Source: Spirosoma sp.
Lineage (GTDB): Bacteria; Bacteroidota; Bacteroidia; Cytophagales; Spirosomataceae
Length of the DNA: 64,000 bases
Reading direction: 5' to 3'
Assembly (NCBI RefSeq): GCF_026391055.1
Contig: NZ_JAPLET010000021.1
Span: forward strand, 1-64,000
The notes beneath the pieces were generated by a model. It ran no database searches. It was given only the letters and a program-made list of their open reading frames with translations, and was not told where the DNA came from. The translations under genes were made by a program, and so were the position numbers. Numbering within the stretch: the first letter of the stretch is position 1; the number at the start of each line of letters is the position of its first letter. This document shows positions 45,141 to 53,560 of this stretch, piece after piece.

Positions 45141-45833
45141 TTATTCTTCTTTAAGCACGTAGCCCATACCCGGCCTCGTATGAATAAGCTTAGGTTCAAA
45201 ATCCCGATCGATCTTTTTTCGGAGGTAGTTGATATACACCTCCACAACATTGGTAGTAGGGTCGAAATTCAGGTTCCAGACCTGCTCGGTAATGTCTAGT
45301 TTTGCCAGCACCCGGCCCCGGTTACGAATCAGGTATTCCAGCAGAGCGAACTCGCGAGCGGTCAAGTCGATGGTAGTTTCTCCCCGTTTCACCTCGCGGG
45401 AAGCTGAATCGACGGTTAAATTGGCTACCCGCCATACCTTTTCCGGCTCGGCAGTCATTTCCTCCAGCAAGGTTGACCGGCGCAGGCAAGCCTCCACACG
45501 GGCAATCAATTCCCGAATATCAAAGGGTTTGACCAGATAGTCGTCAGCGCCCAGCCCCAATCCTTCTACTTTATCTTCGATCTCACCCAATGCCGTCAGC
45601 ATAATAATGGGGAGATTGGGCTTTTCGGCCCGAACGCTGCGGCACACTTCAAATCCGTTGATACCGGGCAGGTTGATATCCAGAATCAGCAGATCAACGC
45701 CCGGCAGCAACGCCATCTGACGACCGTTAATCCCTTCATAAACCACCTCCGTTGTATACCCATCTTCCTGTAGCGTCCGGCTAATGTTCTGGGCAATACG
45801 ACGATCGTCTTCAATAATTAGTATTTTCTTCAT
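45141..45833 (-). CDS. OmpR/PhoB-family response regulator
   Basis: A 230-residue regulator. The receiver domain starts MKKILIIEDDRRIAQN, which is why ATG 45833 is preferred over ATG 45872. It has phospho-acceptor Asp in VDLLILDINLPGINGFEV (about residue 52), the Thr in IIMLTALGE and the conserved Lys in DYLVKPFDIREL. The C-terminal winged helix is typical (LTAREFALLEYLIRNRGRVLAKLDITEQVWNL and YINYLRKKID). In metal-resistance operons this family (CusR, CzcR) activates the adjacent pump genes. No histidine kinase gene lies next to it or elsewhere in the neighbourhood, so its partner is unlinked. Confidence 0.95.
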   Translation of the reverse strand: MKKILIIEDDRRIAQNISRTLQEDGYTTEVVYEGINGRQMALLPGVDLLILDINLPGINGFEVCRSVRAEKPNLPIIMLTALGEIEDKVEGLGLGADDYLVKPFDIRELIARVEACLRRSTLLEEMTAEPEKVWRVANLTVDSASREVKRGETTIDLTAREFALLEYLIRNRGRVLAKLDITEQVWNLNFDPTTNVVEVYINYLRKKIDRDFEPKLIHTRPGMGYVLKEE

Positions 45834-46062
45834 TCCGCTGACCTGTCCGAAAGCTTTCTCTGCACTGAACATCCGTCAAGGTGCAGATAAGCCTGGAGAC
45901 CTAGGGTGTACTTGATAATGAGCGCTAATTACTGAAAGATTTACCGACAAGCCAGCCTATCAGTAAATTCTAATCTTTTTCTAAGTTGGTCGTAAAGCAG
46001 TAAACGGTTCCCTAGACTGGCCGGGGACTTGAATAGTAATCGGGAAAGTAGAAGATCAGGGC

Positions 46063-46293
46063 TTATGCCAGGTAAGGCAGGTAGGGTTCCAGCTTATCGG
46101 TTTCGCGGAAAGCCGTAACCTGATGTAGACTATTGGTGTAGGCGTCGTACTTGAGTTCGACGTAAAAGCTGTGAAGATTATACAGCAGGAAAATGTTCTC
46201 GCCTTCATAGCGGTTGGCAAGAATGTCACCCGTAAAGTAAAGGGTATCGAGTTGCTGGTCGGCGGGCAGGCAGGTAAAATCGGCAGGTTGCAT
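46063..46293 (-). CDS. Hypothetical small protein, 76 residues
   Basis: A short protein beginning MQPADFTCLPADQQLDTLYFTGDILANRYEG. It has no signal peptide or membrane span and shows a regular beta-rich pattern (NIFLLYNLHSFYVELKYDAYTNSLHQVTAF), with aromatic residues spaced as in small beta-barrel proteins. I do not recognise a family. The ATG at 46293 was chosen over the in-frame ATG at 46344, whose extra residues look non-coding. An overlapping frame (46056-46325) is much poorer in composition. It lies alone between a terminator and the response regulator gene. Confidence 0.6.
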   Translation of the reverse strand: MQPADFTCLPADQQLDTLYFTGDILANRYEGENIFLLYNLHSFYVELKYDAYTNSLHQVTAFRETDKLEPYLPYLA

Positions 46294-46323
46294 AGCTGTA
46301 CGGGGTTGACAGGCGAAATAAAC

Positions 46324-46356
46324 AAAAAGCGGGCGGCTCACCAAATGAACCGCCCG
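46324..46356 (-). terminator. Intrinsic terminator downstream of the Gfo/Idh/MocA gene
   Basis: CGGGCGG (46330-46336) pairs with CCGCCCG (46350-46356), extended inside by TCA/TGA. On the minus strand it is followed by T5. It lies about 115 nt beyond the oxidoreductase stop. Confidence 0.7.
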
Positions 46357-46472
46357 ACTTTATATAGCACAAGAAAAACACTAATACAATACAACTAAAA
46401 CACTACCTAAAGTAACACCTTGCGATACAGTATACTTGTAGAGCAAAGCAGTTAGTATTGAATTATATTTTT

Positions 46473-47570
46473 TTAGGCAATTTTTACCTGCTTGCCTGTC
46501 TTGGCAGCCTGGTAGATAGCCTCTACAATTTTTATATCACGTAAGCCTTCTTCGCCGGGCACCATCATTGGCTTTTTATTCATAATAGCTTCGGCATCGT
46601 CGTCCATTTGTTTTGCCTGCTGCCAGGTCACTTCGTAAGGATGGTCTATCTTACCTCCGTTACTCCATACGCCTTTCACATTGTTATAGCCCGAATATGG
46701 CTCTACCCGCAGCGTGCCTTTACTACCAATCACGTCCATAAAATTCATGTTCATGCCGTAACTCGACTGAACCACCGCCCGTGCCCCGCTTGGGAAGATC
46801 AGCTGAGCCATGGACGTTTCATCCAGACCGTTCTTATAAACTTCCGGCCGGGATGTGTACTGCTGGGCCGTAACGGCAATGGGTTCTTCGCCGGTTGCCA
46901 GCCGGGCACCCTGCAACACGTACACACCCATGTCGTACATGACGCCACCGCCCATCTCTTTCTTTTGCTTCCAGTGATCAGTCCGGGCGTCGTAATAGGC
47001 CGCTGAACAGTTCACCATCTGTATTTTACCGATCTTGCCATCGCGCAGCCCTTTTACATACTCCTGCGTGTTGGGGTCGTGGTGCAACCGGTAGCCAACG
47101 GCCAGCGATACCTTGTTTTTGTTACAGGCATCGATCATATTCTGGCATTCTTTAGCGGTAACAGCCATTGGTTTTTCAACCCATACCTGTTTGCCCGCTT
47201 TAGCCGCCCGCACTACGTATTCTTCGTGCATGGAGGGCGGAAGCACCACATAAATTACATCGATATCGGGGTTGTTGGCGATCTGATCGAACGTCTGGTA
47301 CGAGTAGATATTCTTATCCGGAATATTGTACTGCTTCTTCCACTTTTCGGCCTTTTCGGGCGTTCCGGTCACGATTCCGGCGAGGTAACAGTTCTTGGTT
47401 TTTTGCAGAGCTGGTGCCAGCAGATCGGTGCTGTAATAACCCAGACCCACCAGAGCTACACCGAGTTTATCTTTGGCTGGTTTTGTCGATGCCCAAAGCG
47501 CATTGGGCGAAATGGCAGCAGCTGCGCCTGTCAGTGCTGTTGTTTGCAGGAACGTTCTGCGAGAGGTCAT
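46473..47570 (-). CDS. Tat-exported Gfo/Idh/MocA family oxidoreductase
   Basis: A 365-residue NAD(P)-dependent oxidoreductase. The N-terminus MTSRRTFLQTTALTGAAAA is a Tat signal (SRRTFLQ), implying export of a folded, cofactor-loaded enzyme. The Rossmann domain shows VALVGLGYYSTDLLAPAL (glycine motif, about 38-55), VYVVLPPSMHEEYVVRAAKAGKQVWVEKPMAV (EKP motif) and a C-terminal GFO-like domain. It resembles glucose-fructose oxidoreductase, and the family acts on sugars or inositols. It follows the SASA esterase gene by about 80 nt on the same strand, suggesting a shared glycan-processing role. Confidence 0.92.
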   Translation of the reverse strand: MTSRRTFLQTTALTGAAAAISPNALWASTKPAKDKLGVALVGLGYYSTDLLAPALQKTKNCYLAGIVTGTPEKAEKWKKQYNIPDKNIYSYQTFDQIANNPDIDVIYVVLPPSMHEEYVVRAAKAGKQVWVEKPMAVTAKECQNMIDACNKNKVSLAVGYRLHHDPNTQEYVKGLRDGKIGKIQMVNCSAAYYDARTDHWKQKKEMGGGVMYDMGVYVLQGARLATGEEPIAVTAQQYTSRPEVYKNGLDETSMAQLIFPSGARAVVQSSYGMNMNFMDVIGSKGTLRVEPYSGYNNVKGVWSNGGKIDHPYEVTWQQAKQMDDDAEAIMNKKPMMVPGEEGLRDIKIVEAIYQAAKTGKQVKIA

Positions 47571-47650
47571 GAGTGTCTAGTTAACGGTTTATTTGATAAA
47601 ATTCAGGAATTGAAATTGAAAGGACAAGTTAATCGGTATCTGTTCGATTT

Positions 47651-48445
47651 TTACTTGTGTTTCTTCGACTGGGCAAGATAAGCATCCGCAAACCGACGAC
47701 CCAGGGTTCGGGCAGAAGACGTGTCGAAATGAGTCGTATCGCCTTTATCCGTCAACCCCCTTGCCAATACAACGTACATATTAGGCACTGTCTTGGGCAA
47801 ATCTTCCAGAACTGTATTGATCTGAGCCGCGGCCGGGTGCTTTTTCACGTAAAAATCACCCAGGGTGCCAACTAGAAACGGGACGTTTTCAGCGTGTAAA
47901 TCCGTTCGGATACGACTCACCAGAGCGGTTAATTTCTGAGCATAAACAGCCGCTTTCTCAGGCTGGCTATCCGATTCGCCCTGGTGCCAGAGTATGCCTG
48001 CCAACTCACCATTTTCCAACGCTTTTTTGGCTCGTTTAATCGCATCATCGTACGGATAGGACTTTGTGGCCGCATAATAGGCATCCGGCACCCAGACGTC
48101 AATTCCTGACCCACCCTGAGCACATGGAATTAGCCCAACATTAACTTCTTCATCAGAATCGACCAGTTTTTGGGCAAACGCCAGTCCGGGCCCAACACCA
48201 ATTACGGCGGGTTTATCAAAATGAAGCGGATCGCGGGCGGGGACCCAGGTTTGTTCCTTGGTGAGCATCCAGATACGACCGTGCGGTTGCTTGTCTTCAG
48301 CTTCGGGTATACCCCGGCCAGCCATATTCGACTGACCAATGAGGAGAAACAGTTTCAGCCGGGGCGGCACATCCTGCCTAAAGGCAACACATACCCCCAA
48401 TAGCAGCAGAAACAGAAGTGGATTTAACCGTAGCTGGATTTTCAT
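47651..48445 (-). CDS. SASA-domain carbohydrate esterase (sialate O-acetylesterase-like)
   Basis: A 264-residue exported SGNH-type hydrolase. The signal region MKIQLRLNPLLFLLLLGVCVAF starts at the ATG at 48445; the ATG 9 nt upstream is less likely. Catalytic motifs are LLIGQSNMAGRG (nucleophile Ser, about residue 40) and ILWHQGESDS (block with the oxyanion and His residues), plus a C-terminal DTTHFDTSSARTLGRRFADAY block containing Asp and His. The family removes acetyl esters from plant or animal glycans, for example xylan or sialic acid. It probably heads a two-gene operon with the Gfo/Idh/MocA gene. Confidence 0.9.
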   Translation of the reverse strand: MKIQLRLNPLLFLLLLGVCVAFRQDVPPRLKLFLLIGQSNMAGRGIPEAEDKQPHGRIWMLTKEQTWVPARDPLHFDKPAVIGVGPGLAFAQKLVDSDEEVNVGLIPCAQGGSGIDVWVPDAYYAATKSYPYDDAIKRAKKALENGELAGILWHQGESDSQPEKAAVYAQKLTALVSRIRTDLHAENVPFLVGTLGDFYVKKHPAAAQINTVLEDLPKTVPNMYVVLARGLTDKGDTTHFDTSSARTLGRRFADAYLAQSKKHK

Positions 48446-48593
48446 AACTGGCATTTATGCTAAAAGGCATTTTGCCCATCATTATACGGTTGCCTACGGC
48501 ACAAAATCTTCGTTGAGTTGGAAGTGACTAAAAATAACAAACTCAAATGATCAATAATTACACTAATGCTCCAAATAAAGTATTAAAAATCAA

Positions 48594-49220
48594 TCAAGTG
48601 CCCTCGTTATAGAACCGAGGTGTCAACAGTCCGTGCAGAAGCAGATGAACGATTTGATCGGCTCGTTCGGGAAGCTCCTGTGAGAGCGCTGATGTGATGG
48701 ATTCAGGAAACTGATTCAGGAAGTCCAGATCGGTAAGTTGCTGAATAGCGGCTATATAGGTCAGCATGGCGATGTGCCGGGACGAATCATCACGTAGGTA
48801 TCCCACCCGAACACCCTCATCCATCAACTGACTGAAATGTTTCAGCGGTATATCCCGCCTGATCTCGCATGCTTTTCGCCACGCATCTGGTTCTGAACGT
48901 TTTATATCCGTCCAGAAACCCTGATTGATGTTGGCAAAACTTACACCGATAAACCGCAGATAAGCCGCTACCTTCTGCCGTAAGGTTAAATCAACATCAT
49001 TCAGAATAGCATCTGCCTTTGCCTGGTATTCAAGAGCAAATTGCTCTATGCCAGCCATTAACAGCTCAGACTTGCTACTAAAATGATTGTAAATCGTCTT
49101 CTTGCTGATACCAAGTTCGCGGGCCAAGTCATCGACAGACATGTTACTATACCCATGCTGTAAGAACAATTTTTGAGCGGCTTCTATAATATGCTGCCTT
49201 GTTTTCGCTTTTGCTGACAC
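48594..49220 (-). CDS. TetR/AcrR family transcriptional regulator
   Basis: A 208-residue repressor-type protein. The N-terminal HTH domain is typical: RQHIIEAAQKLFLQHGYSNMSVDDLARELGISKKTIYNHFSSKSELL (residues about 8-54). The C-terminal ligand-binding helices are not classifiable. It is divergent from the AcrAB-TolC-type operon across 163 nt that contain a GTACTT-N6-AAGTAC palindrome, so local repression of the pump is the simplest role. The inducer is unknown. Confidence 0.95.
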   Translation of the reverse strand: MSAKAKTRQHIIEAAQKLFLQHGYSNMSVDDLARELGISKKTIYNHFSSKSELLMAGIEQFALEYQAKADAILNDVDLTLRQKVAAYLRFIGVSFANINQGFWTDIKRSEPDAWRKACEIRRDIPLKHFSQLMDEGVRVGYLRDDSSRHIAMLTYIAAIQQLTDLDFLNQFPESITSALSQELPERADQIVHLLLHGLLTPRFYNEGT

Positions 49221-49286
49221 AGTTTCTTGCCCTAATGGAAACTAAAATTAATAAAATAGTGTAAATTATACAAAATAAAAATGCAG

Positions 49287-49304
49287 GTACTTACTAAAAA
49301 GTAC
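49287..49304. promoter_or_regulatory. Candidate TetR operator
   Basis: GTACTT (49287-49292) and AAGTAC (49299-49304) form a perfect 6-bp inverted repeat with a 6-nt spacer, in the middle of the divergent region between the regulator and the efflux operon. A second, weaker palindrome TGTA-N5-TACA lies about 25 nt closer to the regulator gene. Confidence 0.4.
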
Positions 49305-49383
49305 ATAGCTTTCTAAACAAAGCCGGTACTGATCTATTATACCTGAAAAAGTAAGTCTTTTTTAAACTTATTCACCCTTCATT

Positions 49384-50454
49384 ATGACTACTAACTTTAT
49401 ACGCTCCCTTACGTTTTTCCTGTCGATTCTGACGCTGTCGGCCTGTCAGTCTTCATCCGACAAAAAACAGAATCAGACGGCTGCAGTCACCGAAACACCA
49501 GTTGCTATCCCGGTGGTTGTTAGCCGTGTTCAGGATACAACCGAAGGTGGGCAATTGATTCTAAGCGGTTCCACCGAATCGGAAACGACCGTAAATTTAG
49601 GGTTTATGGTGGCCGGAAAACTAAATCGGGTCACAATTCAGGAAGGGCAAACCGTTCGGGCAGGGCAATTGATTGCTTCCATCGAACCCACCGACTACCA
49701 GTTAGGCGTCACCATCGCTAACGCCAATGTAGCCCGGGTGCAGGACGAATACAACCGGCTGACTATTCTGAAGGAACGGGGCAGTGTGACGCCCAGCGAT
49801 TATGAAAAGGTCGTAACGGGACTCGAGGAGGTAAAAGCCCGTCAACAACTGGCGGCCAAAAACCTTCGCGAAACCAAACTTTACGCTCCTATTTCTGGCA
49901 TCGTGGCCCGCAAAGGAGCCAATCCGGGCGAGATCATCCCGCAAGGGCAACCCCTCTTCCAAATCGCCGACATTCAGCCAATCAAAGTAAGGGTATCGGT
50001 GCCGGAATCGGAAGTCGGGCAGCTTCGACTGGGGCAGTCGGCGCAGATTACGATTCCGGCCATAAACGGAATCTTCACCGGTAAAATTTCGCTCATCGGT
50101 GCCGTAGCAGACCCCGCTTCCCGCGCTTATTCGGTCAAGATAGACCTCCCTAATCCGAAACTTCAGATTCGCCCCGGCATGATTGCCGATGCCCGGATCA
50201 CATCAGCCCGCCGGGCTAAAGCCCTGAGTTTGCCGGGCAATGCCGTGTTGCGCGACGACGACCAGTCAACCTACGTATTTGTGGCGGACTCGCTCAAAAA
50301 ACAGGCGTTCAAACGGAAAGTGACCATTGGTAAGATTTTCGCCAGTAATGTCGAAATCACATCGGGCCTTACCCCCAGCGACCTCGTTGTAACCGGCGGT
50401 CAGCAGAAACTACAGGAAGGTGCTTCGATTCAATTTAACCAACCCGCTCAATGA
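49384..50454 (+). CDS. RND efflux periplasmic adaptor lipoprotein, AcrA/MexA type
   Basis: A 356-residue membrane-fusion protein with a lipoprotein signal (FIRSLTFFLSILTLSAC, Cys at about 21). The lipoyl half LGFMVAGKLNRVTIQEGQTVRAGQLIASIEP is followed by an alpha-hairpin (about 100-150), the second half ETKLYAPISGIVARKGANPGEIIPQGQPLFQIAD, a beta-barrel domain and the membrane-proximal domain (VVTGGQQKLQEGASIQF). It forms the periplasmic bridge of the tripartite pump. The stop overlaps the pump start by 4 nt (ATGA), indicating translational coupling. Confidence 0.95.
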   Translation: MTTNFIRSLTFFLSILTLSACQSSSDKKQNQTAAVTETPVAIPVVVSRVQDTTEGGQLILSGSTESETTVNLGFMVAGKLNRVTIQEGQTVRAGQLIASIEPTDYQLGVTIANANVARVQDEYNRLTILKERGSVTPSDYEKVVTGLEEVKARQQLAAKNLRETKLYAPISGIVARKGANPGEIIPQGQPLFQIADIQPIKVRVSVPESEVGQLRLGQSAQITIPAINGIFTGKISLIGAVADPASRAYSVKIDLPNPKLQIRPGMIADARITSARRAKALSLPGNAVLRDDDQSTYVFVADSLKKQAFKRKVTIGKIFASNVEITSGLTPSDLVVTGGQQKLQEGASIQFNQPAQ

Positions 50455-53400
50455 ATCCCATTCAAGGCTCGTTAAAATACCCGCAGGTAACGCTCAGCGT
50501 TGTCTTTCTGGTGGCGGCATTGGGCATCTATTCCCTGCTGACCATGCCGCGTCGGGAAGACCCGAAAATTACGATTCGTACGGGGCTAGTTGTCGCCTTC
50601 TTCCCCGGTGCCAATTCCGCTCAGGTCGAAGATCAGGTGACCCGTAAACTGGAACAGTATTTGTTCGGATACGCCGAAGTTCGTAAAGAAAAAACGTACT
50701 CCACCACCCGCGACGGTGCCGTGGTCATCAACGTTGAACTGGAAGAGAATGTCAAAAATCCGGACATCTTCTGGTCCAAGCTTCGCCACGACCTCAACCA
50801 GGCCAAAGTGCTGGATTTACCGCAGGGCGTTCAGGGGCCAATCGTCAACACCGACTTTGGCGATACCGTTGCCCTGCTGATTGGGGTTGAATCCGATCAG
50901 CTTTCCTACACTGAACTGGACGATAAGCTCAAACGAATTGAAGACGGGCTGCGCACTATCAAAGCTGTGTCGAAAATAAGGCGGTACGGCGAACAGAAGG
51001 AGCAAATCACCATTACGGCCCGTTCTGAGCAAATTGCCCAGTATGGCATCAAATGGACGCAGGTCGTTCAGGTTCTCCAGGCGCAGAACGCGATCAAAGC
51101 AACCGGAAACGTCAAAACCGACCAGTCGCAGGTGCCGTTGTACGCTCAAGGCTCTTATAATTCGGAGCAGGAAATAAGCAATCAGGTGATTGGCACCACG
51201 CCAACCGGGTCCGTTATTCGGCTGGGCGATGTGGCAACGATTAGACGGGAAGGTACGGAGCCAACATCGACCATCAACGTGAATGGTCATCGGGCCCTGA
51301 TGCTGTCCGTCGAAATGCAGGAAGGCAATAATATCGTCAGGTTTGGCCACGATGTAGCCGCTAAACTGGACGATATCCGACACTATCTGCCCAGTTCGGT
51401 GAAGCTCACTACCGTTGTCAACCAGCCGCAGGTTGTTCAGCATAGTGTGAGTGATTTTATCCGGGAGTTCTTTCTGGCTATCGTCTCCGTCGTTGTCGTC
51501 ACCATTGTTCTGCTGCCGTTCCGGATTGCGGCCGTGGCCGCCATGGCCATTCCAGTTACGGTAGCCGTTACGTTTGCGCTGCTGCATACGTTCGGGATTG
51601 AGCTGCACCAGGTGTCTTTGGCCGCATTGATCGTAGTATTGGGCATGGTTGTCGATGATGCCATCGTGATTGCCGACAACTACGTAGAACTGCTCGATGA
51701 AGGTATTGACCGATGGACAGCCGCCTGGCGCAGCGCCAGTGACCTGGTTGTTCCGGTACTGACGGCAACGGCCACGATTATCGCTTCGTTTTTGCCGATG
51801 GTTATTCTGACCGGATCGGTGGGTGAGTTTATTTTTTCGCTACCCATCACGGTTTCCATTGCGCTGGCCTCGTCGTTCATCGTGGCCATGCTGCTTACAC
51901 CTTTTCTGTGTTACACATTCATCAAAAAAGGGCTGCATCAAGTGATTGCCCCCAGTGATCGTCCTGAGAAACGAAAGCGAAAATCGCTGCTCGACTACAT
52001 GCAGGACGGCTACGACAAGGCTATCAACTGGTGCATCGACCACCGAACCGCCACGCTGGTGTTTGCCGTCATCTCCATTGCGGCATCGGGTCTGTTGTTT
52101 AAGGCCATTCGGCAGAAATTCTTTCCGGCGGCCGAGCGCAACCAGTTTGTGGTAGAGGTATGGATGCCAACCGGCACCAAACTCGACCGAACGAAAGAGG
52201 CCCTCGCCAGACTGGAAGGGTTGCTCAAAAAAGATGGTCGGGTGGAAACCTACGCCACCTTTATCGGTACCAGCGCCCCCCGTTTTTATTACAACTTTTC
52301 GCCCGAGCCCCCCGTCACCAACTACGGACAGATTCTGGTGAACACGACAACCAATGAAGAAACGGAAACCCTGGCAGAGGAACTGACCGAGAAGGTGGCC
52401 GCGCTGGTTCCCGATGGCACGCCCCGCGTGCGGCTGATGCAACAGGGTGCGCTCACGATTGCGCCAGTTGAGGTTCGGATTATTGGTAACGACCTGAACG
52501 TGCTGAAACGGCTTGGCTCGCAAGTGCAGGACATTGTCCGGAAAGCGCCCGGCAGCGCCCTCGTCCGCACAGATTTCAAGGAAGATTACTATGGCGTTGG
52601 GATTAGCCTGACTGAAGAGGCCAACCGGCTTGGTTTTACAACCACCGGTATCGCTACCAGCATTTACACGGGTTTCTCGGGAGCGCCGATCTCGGTAGTA
52701 TACGAAGGTGACCAGCCCGTCAATCTGGTATTACGGCTCGACGAAGAAAGCCGCCAGAACTTTACGGACCTGGAGAATACGTACCTCACCTCCCCCGTAA
52801 CAGGCAGCAGTGTACCACTCCGGCAAATTGCGACGTTACGCCCCGAATGGCAAACCGGGCGGATTATGCACCGAAACGGCGTTCGTACTCTGACGGTTCA
52901 GTCCGAAACGAGTGGTAATACCCTCCCGTCGGAAGTGCTGAAAGCCATTCAACCGAAAATTGCCAGCATACCCCTGCCCGTGGGGTACAGCATTCAATAC
53001 GGCGGTGAGGACGAAAACCGGAAGGCCACGTTCAGCCAGATGGTTGGCGCGCTGGGCATTAGCCTCGTACTTATTTTCCTGATCCTGCTCTTTCAGTTCC
53101 GCAACCTGAAAGAATCGCTGGTGGTCATGGCCTCCATTCCCTTGAGTCTATTTGGCGCGTTGCTGGGACTGGTTCTAACGGGGAATCCCTTTGGCTTTAC
53201 GGCGTTCATGGGCCTAATCAGCCTGTCGGGTATTGTGGTCCGAAACGCCATTATTCTGGTCGATTACGCCAATGAACTGATTCGAAAAGGCATGAACATT
53301 CGGCAAGCGGCTATGGAAGCGGGTAAACGACGACTGCGGCCTATTTTCCTGACAACGATGGCCGCAGCGATTGGCGTCGTCCCTATGATCCTGTCCGGTT

Positions 53401-53558
53401 CACCCATGTGGAGCCCGCTGGCCAGTGTCATTGCCGTTGGCGTTATTTTCTCGATGGTGATGGCACTGCTGGTCATTCCGGTGCTGTTTGTGATGACCGT
53501 CAAACCCAAAGAGGCCAACACAGAAGTCGCTTCTTTACCAACCACCCAGACTCACTGA
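50451..53558 (+). CDS. AcrB-type RND efflux transporter permease
   Basis: A 1035-residue inner-membrane proton antiporter. The N-terminus (SLKYPQVTLSVVFLVAALGIYSLLTMPRREDPKI) and the TM4 signature VVLGMVVDDAIVIADNYVEL with the double Asp of the proton relay are typical, as are the later GFTAFMGLISLSGIVVRNAIILVDYANE and PIFLTTMAAAIGVVPMIL. It exports drugs, detergents or lipophilic molecules rather than metals, judging by the GMVVDDAIV signature and the MPRREDPKI N-terminus. It lies between the adaptor and the TolC gene. Substrate profile is not inferable. Confidence 0.95.
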   Translation: MNPIQGSLKYPQVTLSVVFLVAALGIYSLLTMPRREDPKITIRTGLVVAFFPGANSAQVEDQVTRKLEQYLFGYAEVRKEKTYSTTRDGAVVINVELEENVKNPDIFWSKLRHDLNQAKVLDLPQGVQGPIVNTDFGDTVALLIGVESDQLSYTELDDKLKRIEDGLRTIKAVSKIRRYGEQKEQITITARSEQIAQYGIKWTQVVQVLQAQNAIKATGNVKTDQSQVPLYAQGSYNSEQEISNQVIGTTPTGSVIRLGDVATIRREGTEPTSTINVNGHRALMLSVEMQEGNNIVRFGHDVAAKLDDIRHYLPSSVKLTTVVNQPQVVQHSVSDFIREFFLAIVSVVVVTIVLLPFRIAAVAAMAIPVTVAVTFALLHTFGIELHQVSLAALIVVLGMVVDDAIVIADNYVELLDEGIDRWTAAWRSASDLVVPVLTATATIIASFLPMVILTGSVGEFIFSLPITVSIALASSFIVAMLLTPFLCYTFIKKGLHQVIAPSDRPEKRKRKSLLDYMQDGYDKAINWCIDHRTATLVFAVISIAASGLLFKAIRQKFFPAAERNQFVVEVWMPTGTKLDRTKEALARLEGLLKKDGRVETYATFIGTSAPRFYYNFSPEPPVTNYGQILVNTTTNEETETLAEELTEKVAALVPDGTPRVRLMQQGALTIAPVEVRIIGNDLNVLKRLGSQVQDIVRKAPGSALVRTDFKEDYYGVGISLTEEANRLGFTTTGIATSIYTGFSGAPISVVYEGDQPVNLVLRLDEESRQNFTDLENTYLTSPVTGSSVPLRQIATLRPEWQTGRIMHRNGVRTLTVQSETSGNTLPSEVLKAIQPKIASIPLPVGYSIQYGGEDENRKATFSQMVGALGISLVLIFLILLFQFRNLKESLVVMASIPLSLFGALLGLVLTGNPFGFTAFMGLISLSGIVVRNAIILVDYANELIRKGMNIRQAAMEAGKRRLRPIFLTTMAAAIGVVPMILSGSPMWSPLASVIAVGVIFSMVMALLVIPVLFVMTVKPKEANTEVASLPTTQTH

Positions 53559-53560
53559 CG

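Noticed and set aside
46056-46325. 89-codon frame overlapping the 76-residue small gene
   Set aside because: It overlaps nearly the whole small gene in another frame and is rich in Pro, Thr and Ser with no regular structure pattern.
50817-51608. 263-codon minus-strand frame inside the AcrB-type gene
   Set aside because: It is antisense to an unbroken, conserved RND permease and is Arg/His/Asn-rich with no fold signature.
51840-52523. 227-codon minus-strand frame inside the AcrB-type gene
   Set aside because: Shadow of the permease coding sequence; composition is not protein-like.
53408-53560. Upstream extension of the tolC gene reading through the end of the pump gene
   Set aside because: The signal peptide begins at 53561; the 51 extra codons overlap conserved pump sequence in another frame.
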